Part shown: positions 33,339 through 42,216 of the stretch, piece after piece
How positions within the stretch are numbered: position 1 is the first letter of the stretch
Layout: every line of letters starts with the position of its first letter
Origin: JAVVHH01 sp965199665
GTDB taxonomy: Bacteria; Pseudomonadota; Alphaproteobacteria; Acetobacterales; Acetobacteraceae
Assembly: GCA_965199665.1 (NCBI GenBank)
Contig: OZ241208.1
Location: 2,046,001-2,110,000 of the forward strand
DNA length: 64,000 bases
Direction of reading: 5' to 3'
Position numbers and translations under genes: made by a program
The notes under the pieces: generated by a model
Databases searched by the model: none
What the model was told of the DNA's origin: nothing
Seen by the model: only the letters and a program-made list of their open reading frames with translations

Positions 33339-34619
33339 TCAGGCGGCGGGCTCGAGGCCGCACCAGTCCGCCACCGTCAGCGCCAGCACGCGGGTGAGCT
33401 GGTGGACGCTGTCCAGGCCCACGCTCTCGTCGATGCCGTGGATGTTGTCGGCGTCCGGGCCGTAGCAGGTCGCTTCGGTGCCGGAGAGGGCGTAGTGCCG
33501 GGCGTCGGTCAGCCCGGCGGCGGCGTAGTGCGGCACGTCCGCGCCGGTCAGCTTCCGGTGCTGCGCGGCGACACTGCGGCTGATCGCCTGGTCGGGTGGG
33601 AAGGTGCAGCCATCGGCCATGAAACCGGCGAAACGGACGGACAGCCGGGCGCCGCGCAGGCGGGGATCGGTCTCGGCCTCGGCCACGAGCGCCTCGATCT
33701 GGGCTTTGACCTCGAAGCAGGACATGCCGGGCATGACGCCGACCCGCACGCCCAGCGTCGCCTCCGTCGGCACGGAGGAGTTCCATTCGCCGCCTTGCAG
33801 CGTGCCGATGTTGACGTTGATCGGGTGGTTGTCGGCGGCAAAAGCGGGGTGGCGGTGCTCGGCGCGGTTGAGGCGATCCTCCAGGGTGCGGAACCGCTCC
33901 ATGACCACGTAGGCCGCCTCGATGGCGTTGACGCCCTCGTGCTTGGCGCGGACATGGGCGGGCTTGCCGATCAGGCCGACCCAGGCCCAGACCACCCCGA
34001 CCTCGGCGACGTAGAGGGCGGGAAAGCCGGGGCCGGGCTCCGGGATCAGGCACGCGTCGGGCCGGGGCAAGGCGTGCATGACGGCCAGGGCGCCGTTGCC
34101 GGTGCATTCTTCCTCGATCACCGCGGCGAGTTGCAGTTCCGCGGCCGGTTGCCAGCCGGCGCGGCGCAGCGCCGCCAGCGCCATCACCATGGCCGCCAGC
34201 CCGGCCTTCATGTCGGCCGCACCGCGCCCGAACATGCGGCCGTCGCGGATGGAGGGGGCGAAGGGCGGCGTCGTCCACAGCCGTTCCGGTCCGGTGGGCA
34301 CGACGTCGACATGGCCGCCGAGCATCAGCGAGCGCCCGGCCGCACGGGTCGGCCGGTGCACGGCGACCACGTTCTCGCGGCCCGCATAGTCGATCAGCGG
34401 CGGCGACCAGCCGGGCTTGTCGGCGAGTGCGGCCGGATCGACTGGCACCCGGGACGGCGTGAGGCCCGCGTCGCGGAACGCCGTTTCCATCACGGCCAAC
34501 GCGCCCTGCTCGGCGCCGAGCAGGCTCGGCTCACGGACCAGGGCGTCGAGCAGGCCGATCGTTTCCGCCTCGACCTCGCGCGCCGCGTGGAGAATTGCCG
34601 TTTCCGTCATTGCGTCCAT
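33339..34619 (-). CDS. M20 family deacylase (ArgE/DapE-type)
   Basis: 426-residue di-zinc amidohydrolase. The metal and catalytic motifs are in order: GGHVDVVP (His/Asp), MFGRGAADMKAGLAAM (bridging Asp), IEEECTGNG (catalytic and ligand Glu), and a C-terminal HGIDESV. The dimerisation domain (about 190-300) is intact. Family members hydrolyse N-acyl amino acids or formyl/acyl derivatives; DapE proper is shorter, so the acyl substrate is open. Start at ATG 34619 (or 34610) leaves a 61-bp divergent gap to mutL; no clear ribosome binding site is visible. Confidence 0.87.
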   Translation of the reverse strand: MDAMTETAILHAAREVEAETIGLLDALVREPSLLGAEQGALAVMETAFRDAGLTPSRVPVDPAALADKPGWSPPLIDYAGRENVVAVHRPTRAAGRSLMLGGHVDVVPTGPERLWTTPPFAPSIRDGRMFGRGAADMKAGLAAMVMALAALRRAGWQPAAELQLAAVIEEECTGNGALAVMHALPRPDACLIPEPGPGFPALYVAEVGVVWAWVGLIGKPAHVRAKHEGVNAIEAAYVVMERFRTLEDRLNRAEHRHPAFAADNHPINVNIGTLQGGEWNSSVPTEATLGVRVGVMPGMSCFEVKAQIEALVAEAETDPRLRGARLSVRFAGFMADGCTFPPDQAISRSVAAQHRKLTGADVPHYAAAGLTDARHYALSGTEATCYGPDADNIHGIDESVGLDSVHQLTRVLALTVADWCGLEPAA

Positions 34620-34680
34620 GGCGAATTGTAGAATGTCCGTGCCCGCTGGCAACCGAGGATGGGGGCGGGTAGGATCGGGC

Positions 34681-36411
34681 ATGATTCGCCTGCTTCCCGA
34701 AGGGCTGGTGAACCGCATCGCCGCCGGCGAGGTGGTCGAGCGGCCGGCCGCGGTGGTCAAGGAGCTGGCTGAGAACGCGCTGGATGCGGGCGCGACCCGG
34801 ATCGCGGTCCGGCTGGAGGCGGGCGGGACCGGGCTGATCGAGGTCGCCGATGACGGGGCGGGCATGGTGGCCGACCAGCTGGCACTGGCGGTGCAGCGGC
34901 ATTGCACCTCCAAGCTCACCGACGAGACGCTGGTGCGCATCACGACGCTGGGCTTCCGAGGCGAGGCGCTGCCCTCCATTGGGGCGGCGGGGCGGCTGCG
35001 GCTGGTGTCGCGGCCGGCCGGGGCGGCGCATGCGCATGCCATCACGGTCGAGGGCGGCGTGGTCGGCGACGTGGTTCCCGCGGCGGGGGCGCCGGGCACG
35101 ACGGCGACGGTGCGCGACCTGTTCTACGCCACGCCCGCGCGGCGCAAATTCCTCAAGGCGGCGCGCACGGAAGGCGAGCACGCGGCGGCGGCGCTGCGGC
35201 GGCTGGCGCTGGCGGCGCCGGGAGTGGCGGTGCGGCTGGAGAGCGAGGGCCGGGTCGTCTTCGACCTGCCGGCGCAGAGCCCGGCGCAACGCGTGGTCGC
35301 CCTGCTCGGCGCCACCGCCGACACCCTGCTGCCGCTCGACGAGCGCCGCGACGAGCTGCGCTTGACCGGCTTCGCCGCCCCGGCGACGGAGACGCGGGCG
35401 AGCGCGGCCGGGCAGAGCCTGGTGGTCAATGGCCGGCCGGTGACGGACCGGGTGCTGGCGACGGCGCTGCGGGTGGCGTACCGCGACGTGATCGCGGCCG
35501 GGCGGCACGCGGTGGCGGCGCTGTTCCTGGAGGTCCCCGCGGAGGCGGTCGACGTCAACGTGCATCCGGCCAAGACCGAGCTGCGGTTCCGTGACCCGGA
35601 GGCGGTGCGCAGCCTGATCATCGGGGCGCTACGCCGGGCCTTGGCGCAGGGGGCGACGGTGCCGGGCGTCGCGCGGCCGAGCCTGCAATCGGTGGCGCGG
35701 CCGTCGCTGCGGCTGGTGTCGGCGCAGCCGGTGCGGGCGGGCTTCGCGGAGGCGACGCTGCCGCTGGCGTACGGCCCGGCATACGGGCCGGCGGTGCGGG
35801 CGCTGCCGGTCCCCGCGCCGCGGCCGGAGCATCCGCTCGGGGCGCCGCTCGGCCAGGTGTTCGACACGTATGTGCTGGCGGTGGCGAGCGATGGCAGCCT
35901 GGTGCTGGTGGACCAGCACGCGGCGCATGAGCGGCTGACGCACGAGGCGTTGCGGGCGCAGTACGAGGCGGGCGGGATCCGGCGGCAGGCGCTGCTGCTG
36001 CCGGCGGTCGTGGATCTGCCGGCGGCCGCTTGCGGGGCGTTGCTGGCGGCGGCGGCCGAGTTGGCGTCATTGGGGTTGGAAATCGAGGCGTTCGGGGCGG
36101 GGGCGGTGCTGGTCCGCGCGCTGCCGGCCGCGCTCGGCGCGCCCGACCCGGCGCCGCTGTTGCGCGACCTGGCGGACGAGCTGGCGGAGGAGGGCGAGAG
36201 CACGGCGCTGGCGACGCGGATCGACGCGGTGCTGGCGCGGCTGGCCTGCCATGGCAGCATCCGGGCCGGGCGGCGGCTGCAGGCGGCGGAGATGGACGCG
36301 CTGCTCCGGCAGATGGAGGCGACGCCGCGGGCGGCGACGTGCAGCCATGGGCGGCCGACGGTGCTGAAGCTGACGCGGGCGGAGATCGAGCGGCTGTTCG
36401 GGCGGCGGTGA
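34681..36411 (+). CDS. mutL: DNA mismatch repair protein MutL
   Basis: 576 residues. N-terminal GHKL ATPase: IAAGEVVERPAAVVKELAENALDAGAT, DDGAGM, and the LGFRGEALPSI ATP-lid motif. C-terminal dimerisation part contains VDQHAAHERLTHE, which fits the DQHA(X)2E(X)4E endonuclease motif, and CSHGRP near the end, so it is an endonuclease-type MutL that can nick DNA without MutH. ATG at 34681; the upstream open frame is rejected. Divergent from the M20 gene. Confidence 0.95.
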   Translation: MIRLLPEGLVNRIAAGEVVERPAAVVKELAENALDAGATRIAVRLEAGGTGLIEVADDGAGMVADQLALAVQRHCTSKLTDETLVRITTLGFRGEALPSIGAAGRLRLVSRPAGAAHAHAITVEGGVVGDVVPAAGAPGTTATVRDLFYATPARRKFLKAARTEGEHAAAALRRLALAAPGVAVRLESEGRVVFDLPAQSPAQRVVALLGATADTLLPLDERRDELRLTGFAAPATETRASAAGQSLVVNGRPVTDRVLATALRVAYRDVIAAGRHAVAALFLEVPAEAVDVNVHPAKTELRFRDPEAVRSLIIGALRRALAQGATVPGVARPSLQSVARPSLRLVSAQPVRAGFAEATLPLAYGPAYGPAVRALPVPAPRPEHPLGAPLGQVFDTYVLAVASDGSLVLVDQHAAHERLTHEALRAQYEAGGIRRQALLLPAVVDLPAAACGALLAAAAELASLGLEIEAFGAGAVLVRALPAALGAPDPAPLLRDLADELAEEGESTALATRIDAVLARLACHGSIRAGRRLQAAEMDALLRQMEATPRAATCSHGRPTVLKLTRAEIERLFGRR

Positions 36412-36418
36412 GCCGGCG

Positions 36419-36982
36419 TCAGCCCGTGCGCCAGGCGATCATGCGGGCGGCGCCGTGCGACCAGTCGGCCAATAAAGCGGCGGGTGGGGCGGCGATCGGG
36501 AGGTCGTCGGCGCGGCCGAGTTCGGCGACGAGCAAGGCGCCGGGAGCGAGCCAGCCGGCGCGATCCAGGGCCGCCAGGGCGGGGTCGAGCAAGCCGGCGC
36601 CATAGGGTGGGTCGAGAAACACCAGCGTGCTCGGCGGGGTCGTGGACGGGCGGGGCGGCGGGCGGCGGACGTCACCGGCCAGGACGTGGCCCCTGCCCTC
36701 GCCCGCGGCGACGTTGCGGCGCAGGGCGCGCAGGGCGGCCGGGTCGTTCTCGATGAAGGTGGCCGTCGCGGCACCGCGGGACAGGGCCTCGAGGCCCAGG
36801 GCGCCGGTGCCGGCGAAGGCGTCGAGCACGGCGGCGCCGTCCAGCGTGCCGGGGCCGGCCCAGTCGGCATGAGCGAGGCGGTCGAACAAGGCTTGGCGCA
36901 CGCGGTCGGCAGTGGGGCGGGTCGACTCGCCGTCGGGAGTGGCGAGCTGGCGGCCGCGCCAGGCGCCGGCGATGATCCGCAT
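36419..36982 (-). CDS. rsmD: 16S rRNA (guanine966-N2)-methyltransferase RsmD
   Basis: 187 residues: MRIIAGAWRGRQLATPDG start, SAM-binding VLDAFAGTGALGLEALSRGA near 47-67, and the catalytic LDPPYG (NPPY-type) near 125. Methylates G966 of 16S rRNA. Stop of the pseudouridine synthase gene overlaps or abuts its start at 36982, and the two form a run on the minus strand. Confidence 0.93.
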   Translation of the reverse strand: MRIIAGAWRGRQLATPDGESTRPTADRVRQALFDRLAHADWAGPGTLDGAAVLDAFAGTGALGLEALSRGAATATFIENDPAALRALRRNVAAGEGRGHVLAGDVRRPPPRPSTTPPSTLVFLDPPYGAGLLDPALAALDRAGWLAPGALLVAELGRADDLPIAAPPAALLADWSHGAARMIAWRTG

Positions 36983-37782
36983 CAGGGGGCGCGCGTGCGG
37001 ACGGGCGCGGCGTCGCCCAACTGCTCGCGCAGCACCTTGCCGGTGACCTCCTCCACGGCGCCGCGCGGGAGGCGGCCCAGCTGGAAGGGACCGTACGCAA
37101 CGCGGATGAGGCGGTTCACCTGCAGGCCCAGATGCGCCATGACCCGGCGGACCTCGCGGTTGCGGCCTTCATCCAGCGCGACGGAGATCCAGGCATTGTC
37201 GCCGGTGCGGGATTCCAAGGCGGCCTCGATGGGGCCGTATTTGACGCCCTCGACCGTGATGCCGCGGGACAGGGCGGCCAGGGAGCGCTCGTCCAGCGCG
37301 CCCCAGGCGCGGACGCGGTAGCGGCGAATCCAGCCTTGGCTGGGGAGTTCGAGGCGGCGGGCCAGCGCACCGTCATTGGTGAGCAGCAGCAGGCCTTCGC
37401 TGTTGAGGTCGAGGCGGCCGACGCTGATGACGCGGCCCAATTCGGCCGGCAGTTTGTCGAACACGGTGGGGCGGCCCTGGGGGTCCTTGTGGGTGGTGAC
37501 CAGGCCGTCAGGCTTGTGGAAGCGGAACAGGCGGGTGCGGGCGGCAGCGCCCACGGGCTGGCCGCGCACGGTCACGACGTCGCCGGGGGACACGAAGGTG
37601 GCGGGATGGGTGACGCGGGCGCCGTTGAGGGTGACGGCGCCGTCCGTGACCAGGATCTCGGCGTCGCGGCGGCTGGCGACGCCGGCGCGGGCGAGCCATT
37701 TGGCGATGCGCTCGCCGCGGGCGGCTTCGGGGCCGTCGTCGGCGTTGCCGGGGGGCGGGTCGTCGTCCATGGGGCCGGTCAT
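36982..37782 (-). CDS. rluB: 23S rRNA pseudouridine synthase, RluB/RsuA type
   Basis: 266 residues from ATG 37782 (MDDD at 37770 is possible). N-terminal S4 RNA-binding domain (ERIAKWLARAGVASRRDAEILVTDGAVTLNG), then the catalytic GRLDLNSEGLLLLTNDG with the nucleophilic Asp, YRVRAWGALDERSLAALSRGI and the NREVRRVMAHLG loop. Length and S4 domain fit RluB (U2605) rather than RsuA, but E/F types remain possible. Coupled to the GATase gene by a 4-bp ATGA overlap. Confidence 0.9.
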   Translation of the reverse strand: MTGPMDDDPPPGNADDGPEAARGERIAKWLARAGVASRRDAEILVTDGAVTLNGARVTHPATFVSPGDVVTVRGQPVGAAARTRLFRFHKPDGLVTTHKDPQGRPTVFDKLPAELGRVISVGRLDLNSEGLLLLTNDGALARRLELPSQGWIRRYRVRAWGALDERSLAALSRGITVEGVKYGPIEAALESRTGDNAWISVALDEGRNREVRRVMAHLGLQVNRLIRVAYGPFQLGRLPRGAVEEVTGKVLREQLGDAAPVRTRAP

Positions 37783-38501
37783 CCGCCGGCGGCGGCGACG
37801 AAGGCCTGGAAGATGCGCGCATCCGCCGGGTCGATGAGGAATTCGGGGTGCCATTGCACGCCGAGGCAGAAGGCGTAGCGCGGGTCCTCGATGCCTTCGA
37901 TGACGCCGTCGGGGGCGAGGGCGTCGACGATCGCGAACTTGCCGGGGCTCGCGACGGCTTGGTGGTGGGCGGAGTTGACCTGCATCGTGTCGGTGCCGGC
38001 GATCCGGGCGAGCAGGGTGCCGGGGGTGAGCGCGACCGTGTGGCTGGGCTGGTCGCGCGGGGTGGGCTGCTCGTGCGGCAGGGCGTCCGGCACGCTGTCG
38101 GGGATGTGCTGGAGCAGGGTGCCGCCGAGGGCGACGGCGAGGAGTTGCTGGCCGCCGCAGATGCCGAGCACGGGCTTGTCGCGGGCCAGCGCGCCGCGGA
38201 TCAGGGCGAGCTCGGCGGCGGTGCGGTCCTCCTTGAGGGTGACGGTGGCGTGGCGGGCGCCATCGCCGTAGAGGCTCGGGTCGACGTCGAAGGCACCGCC
38301 GGTGACGACCAGGGCGTCGACGGCGTCGAGGTAGTCGGCGGCGAGCGCCGGGTCGTGCGGGAGGGCGACGGGGAGGCCGCCGAACCGGGCCACGGCGGTG
38401 GCGTAGTTGGCGCGCAGGGCGTACCAGGGGAATTTGGAGTAGCCGCCGGGCGGCTCGGCGTCGAGGGTGACGCCGATAACGGGACGGATGCGAGCGCTCA
38501 T
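37779..38501 (-). CDS. Gamma-glutamyl-GABA hydrolase family (class I GATase)
   Basis: 240-residue peptidase C26 protein. Triad: Cys C115 in GICGGQQLL, His H218 and Glu E220 in GVQWHPEF. The segment PVIGVTLDAEPPGGYSKFPWYALRANYATAV is the PuuD-like N-terminus that binds the substrate. Likely frees glutamate from a gamma-glutamyl conjugate; polyamine/GABA breakdown is the usual context, but no other such genes are near. ATG at 38501 overlaps the plus-strand ATG of the longest tadA frame base for base (CATG). Confidence 0.85.
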   Translation of the reverse strand: MSARIRPVIGVTLDAEPPGGYSKFPWYALRANYATAVARFGGLPVALPHDPALAADYLDAVDALVVTGGAFDVDPSLYGDGARHATVTLKEDRTAAELALIRGALARDKPVLGICGGQQLLAVALGGTLLQHIPDSVPDALPHEQPTPRDQPSHTVALTPGTLLARIAGTDTMQVNSAHHQAVASPGKFAIVDALAPDGVIEGIEDPRYAFCLGVQWHPEFLIDPADARIFQAFVAAAGG

Positions 38502-38973
38502 GCCGGGGTCAGTAGCCTTGCCGGGGGATCGCGGGCAAGCGGATGCGATGGAGCGGGCGCTGGAGGCGGCGCGGGCGGCGGCCGGCGAGGTGCCGGTAGG
38601 GGCGGTCGTGCTGGGGCCGGACGGGGCGGTGCTGGCGGTGTCGGGCAACCGGGTGGAGCACGACCGGGACGCGTCGGCGCATGCGGAGCTGGTGGCGATG
38701 CGGGCGGCGGCGGCGGCGCTGGGGTCGCCGCGGCTGATCGGCTGCACGCTGGTGGTGACGCTGGAGCCGTGCCCGATGTGCGCGGGGGCGATTGTACATT
38801 TCCGGGTGGGCCGGGTGGTGTTCGGGGCCTACGACCCGAAGGGGGGCGGGGTTGAGCATGGGCCGCGCGTGTTCGCGCAGCCCGGCTGCCTGCACCGGCC
38901 CGACGTGATCGCCGGGGTGCGGGAGCGGGAGTGCGGGGCGCTGCTGCGAGCGTTTTTCCAAGAGCGGCGGTGA
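38500..38973 (+). CDS. tadA: tRNA-specific adenosine deaminase TadA
   Basis: Zn-dependent A-to-I editing enzyme acting on A34 of tRNA-Arg. 157 residues from this start: ALEAARAAAGEVPVGAVV, zinc ligands H61 with catalytic E63 (HAE), and C91/C94 in PCPMCAGA; DPKGGGVEHG follows. The start is uncertain: ATG 38500 would overlap the opposite GATase start, so TTG 38518 or ATG 38548 are also plausible and better match shorter family N-termini. Confidence 0.92.
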   Translation: MPGSVALPGDRGQADAMERALEAARAAAGEVPVGAVVLGPDGAVLAVSGNRVEHDRDASAHAELVAMRAAAAALGSPRLIGCTLVVTLEPCPMCAGAIVHFRVGRVVFGAYDPKGGGVEHGPRVFAQPGCLHRPDVIAGVRERECGALLRAFFQERR

Positions 38974-39291
38974 GTGGGGCCGGGTTACCTGCACGCCTTG
39001 CGCCGGACGTTCAGGTCAGCCCGGAAGGGGTCTGCAGCCAACCGAACAGAGTTCAGGGAACGAGACTCACCGTCCCCGTGATGTCTGCCGTCAGCATATC
39101 GACGAAGATCCGCGTTCTGGCCGGTAGAACACGGCCGGGAACGACGACCGAGATGGCGACCGGTGCCAGGATCCAGCCTGGCAGCTGGACCAGTCGATGA
39201 CGGACTGCGTGGCTGAGGATCCTGAACCGCCGCGCTGACGATCGATCACGGGAAGCTCGGATCAGCGGACCGGGTCGTCCACGGTTCACCG
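38974..39291. other. Non-coding stretch with gene remnant
   Basis: 318 bp between tadA and the convergent purD stop. The right two thirds hold a decayed LysR C-terminus (see that entry); elsewhere I see no conserved ORF, tRNA or clear stem-loop. Base composition is lower in GC than the flanks by eye, as expected for a decaying import. Confidence 0.5.
39053..39230 (-). pseudogene. Remnant of a LysR-family regulator C-terminus
   Basis: The minus frame ending at the stop at 39053 reads LVQLPGWILAPVAISVVVPGR, then VLPARTRIFVDMLTADI, which closely resembles the last strand-helix part of a LysR-type effector domain (typically a Leu-Pro-x-W segment, V-x-P-x-R, then R-x-F-x-D-x-L). No DNA-binding domain or remaining effector domain is present, and upstream sequence in this frame is noncoding overlap with purD. 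So it is a truncated leftover. Confidence 0.5.
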
Positions 39292-40566
39292 TCAGCTTTC
39301 GGGCGGGAGGGCGATGTCCCGGCGGGAGAAGCCTTCGGGCCAGATGATGTGGTCGAGGGCGGTGTAGGCGGCGGTGCGGGCGGCGGTCAGGGTGGGGGCG
39401 GTAGCGGCGACGGTGAGGACGCGGCCGCCGGCGGCGAGGAGGCGGCCGTTCTCCAGCCGCGTGGCGGCCTCGAAGAGGAGGGCGCCGGGGGTGGCGGCGG
39501 CGGCTTCGAGGCCGTCGATGACGGTGTCGGTCTCGGGAGTGCCGGGGTAGCCGCGGGCGGCCATCACGACGGCGACGCAGGAATCGTCGCGGAAGCGGAG
39601 GTCGAAGCGGGAGAGTTCGCCCTCGCAGGCGGCGACGAGGCCGGGGAGAAGGTCGGAGCGGAGGCGGGGGAGGATGGCCTGGCACTCCGGGTCGCCGAAG
39701 CGGACGTTGTATTCGATGAGCTTGGGGCCGGCCGGGGTGAGCATGAGGCCGGCGAAGAGGATGCCGCGGAAGGGGGTGCCGCGGGCGACCATGACGGCCA
39801 GGGCGGGGCGAATAAAGGCGTCCAGGAGGGGCGCCGGGTCGAGCGGCGAACCGTCGGGGCCGGGGACGGGGGAGAAGGCGCCCATACCGCCGGTGTTGGG
39901 GCCGGTGTCGCCGTCGCCGACGCGCTTGTGGTCGCGGGCGAGGCCGAGAAAGACGGCGTCGGGGCCGTCGCAGAGCGCGAACAGGCTCAATTCGGGGCCG
40001 GTGAGGCATTCCTCGATGACCACGGTGGCGCCGGCTGGGCCGAAGCGGGCGTCCCCCATCATGGCGTGAACGGCGGCCTCGGCTTCCGCTTCGGTCTGGG
40101 CGACGACGACGCCCTTGCCGGCGGCGAGACCGTCGGCCTTGACGACGATTGGGGCGCCGCGGCGGCGGACGAATTCAAGGGCTGCGGCCGCGTCATCGAA
40201 GCGTTCCCAGCGGGCGGTGGGGATGCCGGCCTCGTCGCAGAGCTGCTTGGTGAAGGCCTTGCTGCCCTCGAGACGGGCGGCGGCGGCGGTGGGGCCGCAG
40301 CAGGCGATGCCGGCCTCGGCCAGGGCGTCGGCGAGCCCGGCGACCAGGGGGCCTTCGGGGCCGGGGACGACGAGGTCGATCGCGTGCTCGCGGGCCCAGC
40401 GGACGAGCCCGGCGATGTCGTCGGCGCCGACGGGGACGTTCTCGGCGAGCACGCCGGTGCCGGGGTTGCCGGGAGCGGCGAAGACCTTCGTCGCGAGTGG
40501 GGAGGCCGCGATCGCCCAGACCAGGGCATGCTCGCGCCCGCCGCTACCCACCACCAGAACCCGCAT
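39292..40566 (-). CDS. purD: Phosphoribosylamine--glycine ligase
   Basis: ATP-grasp enzyme that makes GAR in purine synthesis. 424 residues: MRVLVVGSGGREHALVWAI N-terminus, ATP-grasp core (IVVKADGLAAGKGVVVAQ; ECLTGPELSLFALCDG), and GPNTGGMGAFSPVPG with EYNVRFGDPECQ near residue 290. Start ATG 40566; the longer upstream frame is rejected. Divergent from xseA with about 70 bp between. Confidence 0.96.
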   Translation of the reverse strand: MRVLVVGSGGREHALVWAIAASPLATKVFAAPGNPGTGVLAENVPVGADDIAGLVRWAREHAIDLVVPGPEGPLVAGLADALAEAGIACCGPTAAAARLEGSKAFTKQLCDEAGIPTARWERFDDAAAALEFVRRRGAPIVVKADGLAAGKGVVVAQTEAEAEAAVHAMMGDARFGPAGATVVIEECLTGPELSLFALCDGPDAVFLGLARDHKRVGDGDTGPNTGGMGAFSPVPGPDGSPLDPAPLLDAFIRPALAVMVARGTPFRGILFAGLMLTPAGPKLIEYNVRFGDPECQAILPRLRSDLLPGLVAACEGELSRFDLRFRDDSCVAVVMAARGYPGTPETDTVIDGLEAAAATPGALLFEAATRLENGRLLAAGGRVLTVAATAPTLTAARTAAYTALDHIIWPEGFSRRDIALPPES

Positions 40567-40634
40567 GAACCCTCCGCCCGCGGCACGCTCGGTGGCCGCT
40601 TCTGTCGGGGCGCGCTCTAGCATAGGTTCGGGGG

Positions 40635-42200
40635 ATGTCCGAAGCCGCCTCCCCCGTGTCGAACGTTCCCGAATACAGCGTCAGCGAGATCTCCGGCGCG
40701 GTGAAGCGAACGCTGGAGGGGGCGTTCGGGCGGGTGCGGGTGCGGGGCGAGATCACCGAGTTCAAGCGGTATCCGTCGGGGCACCTGTATTTTTCGCTGA
40801 AGGACGAAGGGGCGAAGATCAGCGGCATCGTGTGGAAGAGCGGGGTGTCGCGGCTGGGCCTGGCGCCGGAGAACGGGGTGGAGGTGATCGCGACGGGACG
40901 GCTGACGACATATGGCGAGCGGTCGTCGTACCAGCTGATCGTGGAGCGGATGGAGTATGCCGGGGCGGGGGCGCTGCTCCAGCGGATCGAGCTGCTGAAG
41001 CAGCGGCTCGGGGCGGAGGGGCTGTTCGAGGCGGGGCGCAAGCGGGCGCTGCCGTTGTTGCCGGAGGTGGTCGGGGTGGTGACGTCGCCGGCGGGGGCGG
41101 TGTTGCAGGACATCCGGACGACGATCGCGCGGCGGTTTCCGCGCTCAGTGCTGTTGTGGCCGGTGCCGGTGCAGGGGGATGGGGCGGCGGCGCGGATCGC
41201 GGCGGCCATCGCGGGGTTCGACGCGATCCGGGCGGGGGGGCCGGTACCGCGGCCGGACGTGCTGATCGTCGCGCGGGGCGGCGGGAGCCTCGAGGACCTG
41301 ATGGCGTTCAACGACGAGGGGGTGATCCGGGCGGCAGCGGCGTGCGGCATCCCGCTGATCTCCGCGGTGGGGCACGAGACCGACCACACGCTGATCGACC
41401 TGGTGTCGGACCGGCGGGCGCCGACGCCCACGGCGGCGGCCGAGCTGGCGGTGCCGTCGCGGGCGGAGCTGGCGATCCTGCTGCACCGGGACCGGGCGCG
41501 GTTGTCGCAGGGATTGCTGCGGCTGGTGGGCGAATGGCGGCTACGGCTGGATCGGGCGGAGCGGGGCTTGCCGGACCTGCCGGCGCTGCTGGGCGGGGCG
41601 CGGCAGCGGTTGGACGACCGGGCGGAGCGGCTGGTGCTGGCGCTGCCGAACCTGCTGGCCGCGCGGCACGGAGCGCTGCATCGGGCGGAGCGGGCGCTGC
41701 CGGACGCGCCGGCGCTGATCCGGGCGGCGCGGCTGGCGACGGCGGACCGGGGGCATCGGCTGCGGCTGGCGTTGCCGGGATTGCTGCGGGAACGGCGGGC
41801 CGCGCTGCACCGGGTGGAGCGGGCTATGCCGGCGGGGCGGGCACTGGTGACGCCGCGGGCGCATGCGCTGGGGCGGCTGCATCTGGAGGCGGCGCTACTG
41901 CAGGCGACGGCGGGCCATCGGCGGCGGGCGAGCCCGGCGTTGGCGCGGTTGTCGCCGGCGATGTTGCTCGCCGGGCTGCGGGAAGCACGGCGGCGGCTCA
42001 CGGGAAGCGCGGCGCATCTGGATTCGGTGTCGTATCAGAAAGTGCTGGAGCGGGGATTCGCGCTGGTGTCGGACCGGGCGGGGCAGCCGATCACGGCGGC
42101 GGCGGACGTGGTGCGGGGCGCGCGGCTGCGGCTGCACTTCGCCGATGGCAGCGTGGAGGCGCAGGCGGCCGGGTCGGCGCAGGGGTCCCTGCCCTTCTGA
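40635..42200 (+). CDS. xseA: Exodeoxyribonuclease VII large subunit, repeat-expanded
   Basis: 521 residues. N-terminal OB fold (VSEISGAVKRTLEGAFGRVRVRGEITEFKR), then the nuclease core with GVVTSPAGAVLQDI, IVARGGGSLEDLMAFNDE and SAVGHETDHTLIDLVSDRRAPTPTAAAELA. Residues about 298-415 carry a repeat of 35-40 residues (LDRAERGLPDLPALL; LHRAERALPDAPALI; LHRVERAMPAGRALV), separated by RLxLALPxLL. This is the coiled-coil arm, lengthened by tandem units. The small subunit XseB is not in this window. Confidence 0.93.
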   Translation: MSEAASPVSNVPEYSVSEISGAVKRTLEGAFGRVRVRGEITEFKRYPSGHLYFSLKDEGAKISGIVWKSGVSRLGLAPENGVEVIATGRLTTYGERSSYQLIVERMEYAGAGALLQRIELLKQRLGAEGLFEAGRKRALPLLPEVVGVVTSPAGAVLQDIRTTIARRFPRSVLLWPVPVQGDGAAARIAAAIAGFDAIRAGGPVPRPDVLIVARGGGSLEDLMAFNDEGVIRAAAACGIPLISAVGHETDHTLIDLVSDRRAPTPTAAAELAVPSRAELAILLHRDRARLSQGLLRLVGEWRLRLDRAERGLPDLPALLGGARQRLDDRAERLVLALPNLLAARHGALHRAERALPDAPALIRAARLATADRGHRLRLALPGLLRERRAALHRVERAMPAGRALVTPRAHALGRLHLEAALLQATAGHRRRASPALARLSPAMLLAGLREARRRLTGSAAHLDSVSYQKVLERGFALVSDRAGQPITAAADVVRGARLRLHFADGSVEAQAAGSAQGSLPF

Positions 42201-42216
42201 TTGACCCCCGGGGCGC

